Part shown: in pieces, positions 57,134-64,000 of the stretch | Layout of the letters: each line of letters opens with the position of its first letter | Numbering within the stretch: the first letter of the stretch is position 1 | NCBI GenBank assembly: GCA_039177505.1 | Contig: JBCDFR010000007.1 | Location: 25,547-89,546, forward strand | Reading direction: 5' to 3' | From: JABSQH01 sp039177505 | Lineage (GTDB): Bacteria > Actinomycetota > Acidimicrobiia > Acidimicrobiales > Ilumatobacteraceae | Length of the DNA: 64,000 bases | Position numbers and translations under genes: made by a program | Notes under the pieces: model-generated | Seen by the model: only the letters and a program-made list of their open reading frames with translations | What the model was told of the DNA's origin: nothing | The model's database searches: none

Positions 57134-59038
57134 ATGGCAGTCGATACCACGACCATCCATCCGCTCGACCCTGCGTCTGTCGACGAGCTGGTCGCGGCCG
57201 TCGCGGCGATTCGGGCGACGGGTCAACTCAGTGAACGCGCCTTCTTCGCGTTCGGTCACCGCGTAGAGCCTGGTCGCGACGAACTGGCCGCCCACACGCC
57301 AGGCGCGGCGTTCGAGCGGAGCGTCAGCGTCGTCGGTCACGACCCCGAGGCCGGCAAGAGCTTCGAGGTGATCGTGTCGTCGTCGACGGGCGATGTCTCG
57401 ACGTTCACGTGGGTCGACGAGGGCCAGGCGCCGATCTGCGACGTTGACGTGATCGCCGTGTACGCGGCGCTCGTCGAACACGACGAGTGGAATGCTGCGC
57501 TCGCCAAACGGGGGATCGAGGACACATCGCTCGTACATATCGAACCCTGGATGGCCGGCGTGCATCCGCCGGAGATGCCGACCGGACGAGTGATGCGGGC
57601 GTTCGCGTTTCTGCACACCGACCCCGACGACAACTACTACGCCCACCCGATCGAGGGGTTGATCGCGCTCGTGAACGTCGACACCGGAGCCGTCATCGTC
57701 GACGATCACGGCGTCGTGCCGATCCCCGAGGCTCCGGCCGAGTACGCCGCCGATCGCGTCGCGGAGCACCGAGACGACATCAAACCGCTCGACATCACCC
57801 AACCCGAGGGGCCGAGCTTCGTCGTCGACGGCCACACGATCACGTGGCAGAACTGGCACCTGCGGATATCGGTCCACCCGGTGGAGGGGCTCGTCCTGCA
57901 TGACGTGCGTTATCGAGACGGCGACCGCGACCGGCCGATTTTGCACCGCGCTGCGCTGTCCGACATGGTCGTCCCCTACGGCGACGCTTCCCCGATGCAC
58001 TATTGGAAGCATGCCCTCGACGCGGGTGAGACCAGCCTCGGGCAGAGCGCCAACTCGCTGACCCTCGGCTGTGACTGTCTTGGCGAGATTTACTACTTCG
58101 ATGCGGCCTTCCTCGGCTCCGACGGGGTCCCCATCGAGCGCGAGAACACGGTGTGCCTGCACGAAGAGGACTTCGGCATTCTGTGGAAGCACACCAATCC
58201 ATTCCGGCCCGACATGGCGCCCGAAGTGCGACGCTCACGCCGCCTCGTCGTGAGCACGATCCACACCATTGGGAACTACGAGTACGGCTTCTACTGGTAC
58301 TTCTACCTCGACGGCACGATCCAGCTGGAGATGAAGCTCACCGGGATCATCGGCGTATCGGCCGCCGCGGAGGGCACCGATACGTCCCCGCTCGTCGCGC
58401 CGTCGATCAGCTCGCCGATCCACCAGCACATGTTCTGTTTCCGGCTCGACGTGGCAGTCGACGGGCCCGAGAACACCGTGGTCGAGACGGCCGTCGAAGC
58501 GGCCGACGATGGTGCGCATCCGTACGGCGCCGGGTTCCGGTCCGTGGCCACGCCACTGCAGACCGAACAGGCGGCGATGCGCGACATCGATCCGGCCGGG
58601 AGTCGCAGTTGGCGGATCACCAATCCGTCCTCGACGAACCAACTCGGCAACCCGGTCGCCTATAAGTTGCTGCCGCAGGCGTCGCCGACGTTCATGGTGC
58701 CGGAGCACTCGCCGGCTGGGCAGCGAGGGGGCTTTGCTCGCCACAACCTGTGGGTGACGCCGTATGACGCGGACGAGCACTACGCCAGCGCCGGGGCGTT
58801 CAGCATGTTGCACCCGGGTGGCGCTGGCCTGCCGAGCTATGTGCAGGCGGATCGTTCGGTCGACGACACCCAGATCGTCGTGTGGCACACGTTCGGTGTG
58901 ACCCACGTACCGCGGCCAGAGGATTGGCCGGTCATGCCGGTTGAGTACGCCGGGTTCACGCTGATGCCATACGGCTTCTTCGAACAGAACCCGTCGCTCG
59001 ACGTTTCACCGTCCGCCGCCTGCCACAGCGGTCACTGA
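57134..59038 (+). CDS. copper-containing primary-amine oxidase
   Basis: A 634-residue copper amine oxidase: it oxidises primary amines to aldehydes with release of ammonia and hydrogen peroxide, using a self-generated topaquinone. The N2/N3 domains (RAFAFLHTDPDDNYYAHPIEGLIALVNVD) precede the catalytic domain. The topaquinone site is TIGNYEYGFYW, with Tyr after Asn, Cu ligands are in IHQHMFCFRLD and the distal His is in GVTHVPRPEDWPVMP. No signal peptide, so cytoplasmic, as in Arthrobacter enzymes. ATG 57134. Possibly co-transcribed with the double SnoaL protein. Confidence 0.95.
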   Translation: MAVDTTTIHPLDPASVDELVAAVAAIRATGQLSERAFFAFGHRVEPGRDELAAHTPGAAFERSVSVVGHDPEAGKSFEVIVSSSTGDVSTFTWVDEGQAPICDVDVIAVYAALVEHDEWNAALAKRGIEDTSLVHIEPWMAGVHPPEMPTGRVMRAFAFLHTDPDDNYYAHPIEGLIALVNVDTGAVIVDDHGVVPIPEAPAEYAADRVAEHRDDIKPLDITQPEGPSFVVDGHTITWQNWHLRISVHPVEGLVLHDVRYRDGDRDRPILHRAALSDMVVPYGDASPMHYWKHALDAGETSLGQSANSLTLGCDCLGEIYYFDAAFLGSDGVPIERENTVCLHEEDFGILWKHTNPFRPDMAPEVRRSRRLVVSTIHTIGNYEYGFYWYFYLDGTIQLEMKLTGIIGVSAAAEGTDTSPLVAPSISSPIHQHMFCFRLDVAVDGPENTVVETAVEAADDGAHPYGAGFRSVATPLQTEQAAMRDIDPAGSRSWRITNPSSTNQLGNPVAYKLLPQASPTFMVPEHSPAGQRGGFARHNLWVTPYDADEHYASAGAFSMLHPGGAGLPSYVQADRSVDDTQIVVWHTFGVTHVPRPEDWPVMPVEYAGFTLMPYGFFEQNPSLDVSPSAACHSGH

Positions 59039-59094
59039 CGGGGTTCCCACCGATCGGGTGCGATCGATGGCGCGTCCGAGGGTGGTGTCGACGC

Positions 59095-59340
59095 TCAGGT
59101 GATTTCGGTGCCGTCGGGGCGGTGGGTGTGCCACTGGCCGTCGGTGTCGCGATGGGCCCGGAAGCCGTGCTCTTTGCTCAGGTTGTGTGCCCCGTGATGT
59201 CGCGGTAGGCGGAGGGGTGAACCCGATCGCCGTACATCGCTGCTTCGAAGCTGGCCTCGTCGATCAACACGTTGACCGTCGGGTTGGCCCGCCGCACGGT
59301 CGGGTCGGCGACAGCAGCGGTGTCGACCGCCGCCGGGCCG
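59095..59340 (-). pseudogene. remnant of a DUF222/HNH endonuclease gene
   Basis: On the minus strand a segment reading PTVNVLIDEASFEAA, then DRVHPSAYRDITG, matches the region just before the HNH nuclease of DUF222 proteins. It hits a stop at 59178, and in the next frame the family's C-terminus follows at once: NLSKEHGFRAHRDTDG then QWHTHRPDGTEIT, ending at 59095. The HNH core between these two parts is missing, so a deletion fused the flanks. DUF222/HNH genes are multicopy and often mobile in actinobacteria. Confidence 0.75.
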
Positions 59341-59394
59341 AGCGATGTGGTACGTTTGAAGTGGTCACTACAAATCGAGCCGGAAGCTGTTCCC

Positions 59395-60279
59395 ATGTCG
59401 TCGATGACCCCCACCGAAGCCGCCGATCTATTTCGCAATGCGCCGCACGAAATGATCGATGTCGGCCATGGCGCAGCCGTCGCCTATCGCGTCGCTGGCT
59501 CCGGGCCCGATGTGCTGTTCGTTCACGGCTGGCCGGTCAGCGGTGCGACCTACCGGACGCTGCTGCCGTATCTCGCCGAGCACGTCACCTGTCACCTGAT
59601 CGATCTGCCGGGTGCTGGCTCGAGCACGTGGACAGCCGAGTCGCCGCTGTCGCTCGAACTGCACGTCGAGGCGGTCCGTGCCGTCGTCGACCATCTCGGA
59701 CTCGACTCGGTCACAGTGGTTGGTCACGACAGCGGCGGGATGATCGGTCGGCACGCGCTGGCCGGCGACGAGCGAGTGCGCGCCTGGGGGATGATCGACA
59801 CCGAGCAGCCGCGAGGCACCAACTGGCGATTTGATCTGTTCCTCGGCTCCCGCCATCTGCCCGGTTTCGGCGCGGCGCTCGGTTGGCTCGCGGGCAAGCC
59901 GTCGTTGCGCCGCAATCAATTCGTGCTCGGCGGGGCATTCGTCGACCGCAGTCTGCTCGATGGGGAGTTCAACGAGTTCTTCCTCGAACCGCTGCACAAC
60001 GATGCGGAGTATCGGGCAGCGACCATGCGCATTCTGCAGTCGTTCGACAAGCGCTACGTCGCCGAGCTGGGTGCGCTCCACGCCAAGATCGACGAGCCCG
60101 TGCAGATGGTGTGGGGCGCTGAGGACAAGTTTTTCCCGCCCAGCTGGGCAGAGGAGATGGTCGACACCTTCGCCGACGCACGGCTGGAGATCATCGACAG
60201 CGCTGCGTTGTTCTCGCACGAAGAACGCCCCGCCGAGGTCGCTGCAGCGCTGCGCCCGGTCCTCGCCGGCTCCGACTGA
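59395..60279 (+). CDS. alpha/beta hydrolase with Asp nucleophile (epoxide hydrolase / haloalkane dehalogenase-like)
   Basis: A 294-residue hydrolase. The oxyanion strand LFVHGWPVSGATYRTL, HLIDLPGAGSS and the elbow VVGHDSGGMIG are present; the elbow residue is Asp rather than Ser, as in epoxide hydrolases and haloalkane dehalogenases. The later acid is near VWGAEDKFFP and the His in FSHEERPAEV, the dehalogenase-type ending. ATG 59395 has GGAAG 8 bases upstream; the longer in-frame upstream reading overlaps the HNH remnant. Substrate choice between epoxide and haloalkane is not settled. Followed 29 bases later by the nitroreductase fusion. Confidence 0.88.
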   Translation: MSSMTPTEAADLFRNAPHEMIDVGHGAAVAYRVAGSGPDVLFVHGWPVSGATYRTLLPYLAEHVTCHLIDLPGAGSSTWTAESPLSLELHVEAVRAVVDHLGLDSVTVVGHDSGGMIGRHALAGDERVRAWGMIDTEQPRGTNWRFDLFLGSRHLPGFGAALGWLAGKPSLRRNQFVLGGAFVDRSLLDGEFNEFFLEPLHNDAEYRAATMRILQSFDKRYVAELGALHAKIDEPVQMVWGAEDKFFPPSWAEEMVDTFADARLEIIDSAALFSHEERPAEVAAALRPVLAGSD

Positions 60280-60308
60280 GTCCGGCCACCCGACGTAGTG
60301 TCGGGCCC

Positions 60309-61481
60309 ATGAGCGCATATCAGCAGGTCGAGGGCATCGACGTCGGCTCGGTCGACGCCGCGCTCACCACGACACGCGCCGTGCGCCTGCGGCTCGACTT
60401 CGACCGTCCCCTCAGCGACGACTTGATCTTCGAGTGCATCGACGTTGCCGAACAGGCGCCGTCGGGTGGGAACCAAGGCTCTCGCCGCTGGGTCATCGTC
60501 CGCGACCGCACCGTGAAGGAACGACTGGCCGAGTTGTACATGGCGACCGCCGGCGGGTTCATGATCGGCGCCCGCGATCGGCTCGAGGGAACCGGGCATC
60601 CACAGGAGAAGGTGATGCGCTCGGCGGCGCACCTCGCCGAGCATCTCGCCGAGGCGCCAGCGATCGTGATTCCGACGATCATCGGTGTGCACGATGGCTC
60701 CGGGCGACCGGGGCTGTTCGACTCGGTGATCCAGTCGGTCTGGAGCTTCTGTGTCGCGGCGCGGGCGCGCGGCCTCGGCACGGCGTGGACGACCGCGGTG
60801 CTCATGCAGCGCAAGCCGTTCCACGAGGCGCTCGGTATCCCTGACGATTCCACACCGATCGCCATGATCCCGGTGGCCTACACCAAAGGCACCGAGTTCA
60901 ACACGGCGCCACGTTTTCCGGCCCGTGAGGTCGCGTTCGTCGACCACTACGGCTCGACGTGGGAGCGCGGGCCCTCCGACCCGCCCACACTGGCGGACGG
61001 CCCTGGGACGATCGTCGAGATCGACATCGACGCCAAGCCCTCCGCGGTGTGGGAGCTGGTCACCGACATCGAGATGCCGGTGCAATTTAGCGAGGAGCTG
61101 CAAGGAGCGCGATGGGCGGACGGCTACGACGGAGCCGCGCTCGGGGCCCAATTCATCGGGACGAATCAACACCGGGCCATCGGCGAGTGGGAGGTGCCGT
61201 GCTTCGTCGACCGGTTCATCGATGGGAGCGAATTCGGTTGGGCCGCGGTCGATGCCGACAACCCTGGTGCCCGCTGGTGGTTCGAAGTGCACGACATCGT
61301 CGGGGCGACGCGGCTGCGGTTCGGTCTCGTGCTCGGCCCTGGCCCGAGCGGTATCACCGCCGCGATTGAGCGCATGCCCGAGCGCGAGCCACGGATCATC
61401 GAGCGGCGCGTTGCCGAGCACCGGGCCAACATGCAGCGCGTCGTCGAAGGCGTGCGCCAGCTCGCCGAGCAGTCGATCTGA
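60309..61481 (+). CDS. nitroreductase - SRPBCC fusion protein
   Basis: A 390-residue two-domain protein. Residues 1-215 are an FMN nitroreductase: TTRAVRLRLDF, CIDVAEQAPSGGNQGSRRWVIV (FMN contacts), and SFCVAARARGLGTAWTT. After a short linker, residues about 230-390 are an SRPBCC/polyketide-cyclase-like pocket (GTIVEIDIDAKPSAVWELVTDIEMPVQFSEELQGARW). The combination suggests flavin reduction or oxidation of a hydrophobic ligand held by the second domain. ATG 60309. Probably co-transcribed with the hydrolase upstream. Confidence 0.88.
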   Translation: MSAYQQVEGIDVGSVDAALTTTRAVRLRLDFDRPLSDDLIFECIDVAEQAPSGGNQGSRRWVIVRDRTVKERLAELYMATAGGFMIGARDRLEGTGHPQEKVMRSAAHLAEHLAEAPAIVIPTIIGVHDGSGRPGLFDSVIQSVWSFCVAARARGLGTAWTTAVLMQRKPFHEALGIPDDSTPIAMIPVAYTKGTEFNTAPRFPAREVAFVDHYGSTWERGPSDPPTLADGPGTIVEIDIDAKPSAVWELVTDIEMPVQFSEELQGARWADGYDGAALGAQFIGTNQHRAIGEWEVPCFVDRFIDGSEFGWAAVDADNPGARWWFEVHDIVGATRLRFGLVLGPGPSGITAAIERMPEREPRIIERRVAEHRANMQRVVEGVRQLAEQSI

Positions 61482-61560
61482 CCAAGCGTCCTCCTCGTCA
61501 ACGAATGTGTTGGCGATTGGCGGACGGTCGTAGATGTCGGTCGAGACGTTGACCAAACGT

Positions 61561-61614
61561 TATGGATTGACGCGACCGTATGGATTGAAGCGGCCGTATG
61601 GATTGACGAGAACG
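61561..61614. repeat. three 18-bp tandem repeats (TATGGATTGA + 8)
   Basis: TATGGATTGA recurs at 61561, 61579 and 61597, each followed by 8 variable bases, an exact 18-bp period. On the minus strand the unit would read Asn-Pro-Tyr-Gly-Arg-x, so it may be the remains of a coding repeat that has lost its gene. It lies between the nitroreductase fusion and the stop of the minus-strand gene at 61619. Nothing else is seen in 61482-61618. Confidence 0.8.
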
Positions 61615-61618
61615 CCGC

Positions 61619-62167
61619 CTAGCACGCGAACGACGGGAACGGACACTCCGACGTCGGTGCCAGCGACAGCGGCGTGATGATCTGGGCGTCGCTGGGCGGT
61701 GGCGTGCCGTAGTCGATCGTCGTGTCGTACACAAAGGTTTGCGGCGGTCGCGCGCCGCCCGCGTACTCACATTGAAACGTCCCGCAGATCTGAACGGTGA
61801 CGCTTGAGGGCGGCACTTGGAAGAAGCCTCCGGCCGAACCGCCCGATGGTCTGCAACCACGGGCCGTGCCACCACTGACCGTTGTGACTTCAAACCGCCA
61901 CTGTTGCGTCGGAGTCGACGAAGTTGCGCTCGCCGGGCAGGTGACCGTCGGTAGCTGTAGCTCCCAGACGGGGACGTTGATCGGACTGAAAGTGGCAGTG
62001 AATTGAGCGCCGGCGACCGTCGGAGGGTCGTAGTTGGCGAACACGGGCCGCGAGACGATGGTCGTCGATACCGCGGCCGTGGCGCCGCCTGCGGCAATCC
62101 GTTGCAACGCGCGTCGGCGATCCACAGGTACATCGTACAGAACGCAGGTGCTCGCGACCGTGCACAT
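61619..62167 (-). CDS. Tat-type secreted protein of unknown function
   Basis: A protein of about 182 residues. A basic Arg-Arg-Arg segment (VDRRRALQRIAAGGATAAVST) followed by small hydrophobic residues looks like a twin-arginine or Sec signal; the mature part (from NYDPPTVAGAQF) has beta strands and several Cys (TVTCPAS, RGCRPSG, ICGTFQCEYAGG, ECPFPSFAC), suggesting disulfides. No family recognised. Start uncertain: ATG 62167 is used; GTG 62125 just before the Arg cluster is equally plausible. The long upstream extension of the frame is not supported. Confidence 0.6.
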   Translation of the reverse strand: MCTVASTCVLYDVPVDRRRALQRIAAGGATAAVSTTIVSRPVFANYDPPTVAGAQFTATFSPINVPVWELQLPTVTCPASATSSTPTQQWRFEVTTVSGGTARGCRPSGGSAGGFFQVPPSSVTVQICGTFQCEYAGGARPPQTFVYDTTIDYGTPPPSDAQIITPLSLAPTSECPFPSFAC

Positions 62168-62255
62168 CTCGCCGTCGGCTCGTGAACAGCCGATCAGATG
62201 AGGCACACCTTGGGGCGCGGGGCGTCGATGGACCAGACTGGCGGCCGAGGGGGCG

Positions 62256-63098
62256 ATGCAGGTGACCAACAGCGCGAACGGCACGCCCAGCGAGGCGCCG
62301 AAGGCCAAGCCGTTGATGCGCGAGCTGTTGACCGTTCCCGAGTTGTTCGTCGCGGTTCCCGGTGCTGCGGTGGCGGCGGCGGCCGCACCGAACGGTGGGT
62401 CGCGGCCGGTGCTGGTGCTGCCGGGATTCGTCACCGGCGACATCACCACCGCGCCGCTGCGCGCCTTTCTCAAAGCACTCGGCCACCGTCCCGAGGGGTG
62501 GGGGCTCGGGCTCAATGTCGGCGTCGCCGATCACATCGCTTCCGGCGTCGATCGATTGCTGCAGGAGATGGCGCATCGCCACGGGTCGACGATCGACATC
62601 GTGGGCTGGAGCGCTGGCGGCATCATCGGGCGTGTTCTGGCCCAGCACCGGCGCGAACTCGTCGGCCAAGTGATCAGCCTCGGCTCGCCGATTCGTATGC
62701 ATCGCACTGACACCAACATCGGGTTGTTGCAGGAGATCGCCGGTCACTTCTTCGTGCCGACACCGCCGCGCTTCGACTTCGATCGCATTCCGGTGCCATC
62801 CACCACGGTGTGGACCGACGCCGACGGCGTGGTTCCCGGCGACGTGTGCCGGCAGACCGTTCGCCCGTTCGCCGAGGTCGTGCAGGTTCGCGGGACGCAC
62901 TGCGGCCTTGGAGCGAACCCCTCGGTGTTGTATCTCGTTGCCGAACGGCTGGCACAGCGCCCCGGTGAGTGGCACCCATTTGCACCGGTGCGTCACCTAC
63001 GGTGGTGGTACCCCTCGCGCGACTCGGTGCCGTCGACGGCGCCCGTCCACGAGGACGACCAGGAGGACCTCCCCGATGCACCAGCTGTCGCCGTCTGA
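62256..63098 (+). CDS. alpha/beta hydrolase (lipase-like)
   Basis: A 280-residue hydrolase. VLVLPGFVTGD is the oxyanion strand, and IDIVGWSAGGIIGRVLA carries the Ser nucleophile (G-x-S-x-G). Then comes QVISLGSPIRMHRTDTN, as in lipase/PGAP1-like enzymes that act on large acyl substrates. The acid is near TDADGVVP and the His near RGTHCGLGANP. No signal peptide. ATG 62256 follows a GAGGGGG stretch. It overlaps the WS/DGAT-type gene by 23 bases, so the two are co-expressed; acyl ester hydrolysis beside acyl transfer fits neutral-lipid metabolism. Confidence 0.85.
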   Translation: MQVTNSANGTPSEAPKAKPLMRELLTVPELFVAVPGAAVAAAAAPNGGSRPVLVLPGFVTGDITTAPLRAFLKALGHRPEGWGLGLNVGVADHIASGVDRLLQEMAHRHGSTIDIVGWSAGGIIGRVLAQHRRELVGQVISLGSPIRMHRTDTNIGLLQEIAGHFFVPTPPRFDFDRIPVPSTTVWTDADGVVPGDVCRQTVRPFAEVVQVRGTHCGLGANPSVLYLVAERLAQRPGEWHPFAPVRHLRWWYPSRDSVPSTAPVHEDDQEDLPDAPAVAV

Positions 63099-64000
63099 AG
63101 CAGAGCTGCTCGCTGCCGAGAGCGTGACGAACCTCGGGCACCAATCGCTGGTGCTCGAACTCGGGGACAACCGCGATGGTGAGCGCATCACGCTCGACCG
63201 CTTGCGCTCGGCGATCGAGTCGAGCCTGCACCTCGTCGATGGCCTACGGCGCCGGGTGGTGGAAGTGCCTCTCGGCCTCGACGATCCGTGGTGGATCGAA
63301 GACCCGCACTTCGATCTCGACTACCACATTCGCCACCTGGCCGTCCCCGGATCGTCTGACCCGTACGCACTCGAGCAGCTCCTCGCTCGCCTGCACGAGC
63401 GGCCGCTCGACCGCAATCGCCCGTTGTGGGAGCTGTACCTGATCGAGAACCCCGATGGAGCGACGAACGTCTTCGTCAAGGTGCACATCGTGCTGATCGA
63501 AGAGCTCGGGCCGCTCGGGCCGCTGGCGCCGGTGCTTGCGGGTCTCCCGACCGACATCGAGCCGCGCCGCTCGGCGCGTTGGCAGCCCGACATGGTGCCG
63601 ACCGACAGCGAACTCCTGACCAAAGCTGTGTGGTCGCTCGGTCGCAGCCCGACGCGTGCCGCTCGCCACGTGCTCGGCGGGATGGCTCGCATCCCGGTGC
63701 TCGGCGAGGTGTCCCGTCTCGTACTCGCTTCGGCACGCTCGCGAGCACATCCGATCGAACTCGCTCGCAATGATCAGGCCGTGCCGCGGGTGTCGTTCAA
63801 CCGAACGGTGAGCTCGCATCGTCGCGTCGCCCGGGTCACGCTGCCCCTCGATCGGCTACGCGACGTCCATCGCATGCTTGAGGTGCGCTTTCACGATGTG
63901 TTGCTCACCGTGATCAGCGGCGCCCTCCGGCACTGGATGGTGCTCAACGACGAGCTGCCGTCGGAACCGTTGGTCGCGCTCACTCCGCTGCTCGTCGACG
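63076..64000 (+). CDS. wax ester synthase / diacylglycerol acyltransferase (WS/DGAT)-like, partial, motif degenerate
   Basis: The first 308 residues of a WS/DGAT-type acyltransferase cut by the window edge. MHQLSPSEAELLAAES, the HFDLDYHIRHLAVP region, the DRNRPLWELYLIE segment and LRDVHRMLEVRFHDVLLTVISGALRHWM follow the family order. The catalytic HHxxxDG motif, expected right after FVKV, reads HIVLIEE here (His137 kept; the catalytic second His is Ile, Asp-Gly is Glu-Glu). Active-site chemistry is therefore doubtful. ATG 63076 has AGGAGG at 63061-63066 and overlaps the hydrolase end. Confidence 0.88.
   Translation, partial: MHQLSPSEAELLAAESVTNLGHQSLVLELGDNRDGERITLDRLRSAIESSLHLVDGLRRRVVEVPLGLDDPWWIEDPHFDLDYHIRHLAVPGSSDPYALEQLLARLHERPLDRNRPLWELYLIENPDGATNVFVKVHIVLIEELGPLGPLAPVLAGLPTDIEPRRSARWQPDMVPTDSELLTKAVWSLGRSPTRAARHVLGGMARIPVLGEVSRLVLASARSRAHPIELARNDQAVPRVSFNRTVSSHRRVARVTLPLDRLRDVHRMLEVRFHDVLLTVISGALRHWMVLNDELPSEPLVALTPLLVD

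Noticed and set aside
1..64000. CRISPR array, integrase, transposase or replication origin
   Set aside because: No regularly spaced repeats of CRISPR type and no recombinase or transposase reading frames were found; the only mobile-type trace is the HNH remnant.

Overview
The window is high-GC DNA (heavy G/C at third codon positions, many GTG starts). Its gene content points to an actinobacterium, most likely of the class Acidimicrobiia (Ilumatobacter-like). The evidence is an F420-type luciferase-like oxidoreductase, two deazaflavin-dependent (DDN-type) nitroreductases, an SCO6745-type protein, a CYP153 P450, a WS/DGAT acyltransferase and the actinobacterial rapZ-gap-pgk-tpiA-secG neighbourhood. 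The taxonomic call is inference from gene content.

Layout. 0-14 kb is a housekeeping core: F420-type oxidoreductase, methyltransferase, rapZ, gap-pgk-tpiA, then an oligopeptide-type ABC transporter (lipoprotein, two permeases, fused double ATPase) lying between tpiA and secG, and a tRNA-Leu(GAG). 14-33 kb is accessory metabolism: a divergent marR/pirin-SDR unit with twin palindromic operators, VOC proteins, three SDRs, a large secreted subtilase, a PhyH oxygenase followed by a truncated MOSC gene, an MFS exporter, a D-aminoacylase-type amidohydrolase, and a membrane Ser/Thr kinase overlapping a nucleoside-hydrolase lipoprotein. 31-37 kb holds two TetR-controlled units: a flavin monooxygenase/CMD/DDN operon with a divergent alpha/beta hydrolase, and an uncharacterised two-gene unit with a clear promoter and three operator copies. 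38-48 kb has an aldo/keto reductase, a selenoprotein of the GrdB family, a coupled pair of 2-oxoglutarate-type oxygenases, a CYP153 P450, a PhnD-like binding protein and a second subtilase. 47-64 kb has a DEAD-box helicase fused to a cold-shock domain, a tetR-phyH-amidase operon, selD (itself a selenoprotein), a homocysteine methyltransferase-type gene, an AraC regulator divergent from a double NTF2 protein and a copper amine oxidase, an epoxide-hydrolase/dehalogenase-like enzyme, a nitroreductase-SRPBCC fusion and a WS/DGAT-type gene cut by the window edge.

The most notable result is selenocysteine use. Two genes carry an in-frame UGA exactly where their families place Sec or Cys: a GrdB-like protein (UGA at 39618, U-P-I-C motif) and SelD (UGA at 53463, G-A-G-U-G-C-K). 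Each UGA is followed at once by a hairpin that could be a bacterial SECIS. Ordinary gene calling would split the first gene in two and shorten SelD. Other points of interest are several stem-loops at transcript ends, regulator-proximal palindromes, four gene remnants or frameshifted reading frames, and a WS/DGAT homologue that has lost its catalytic motif.
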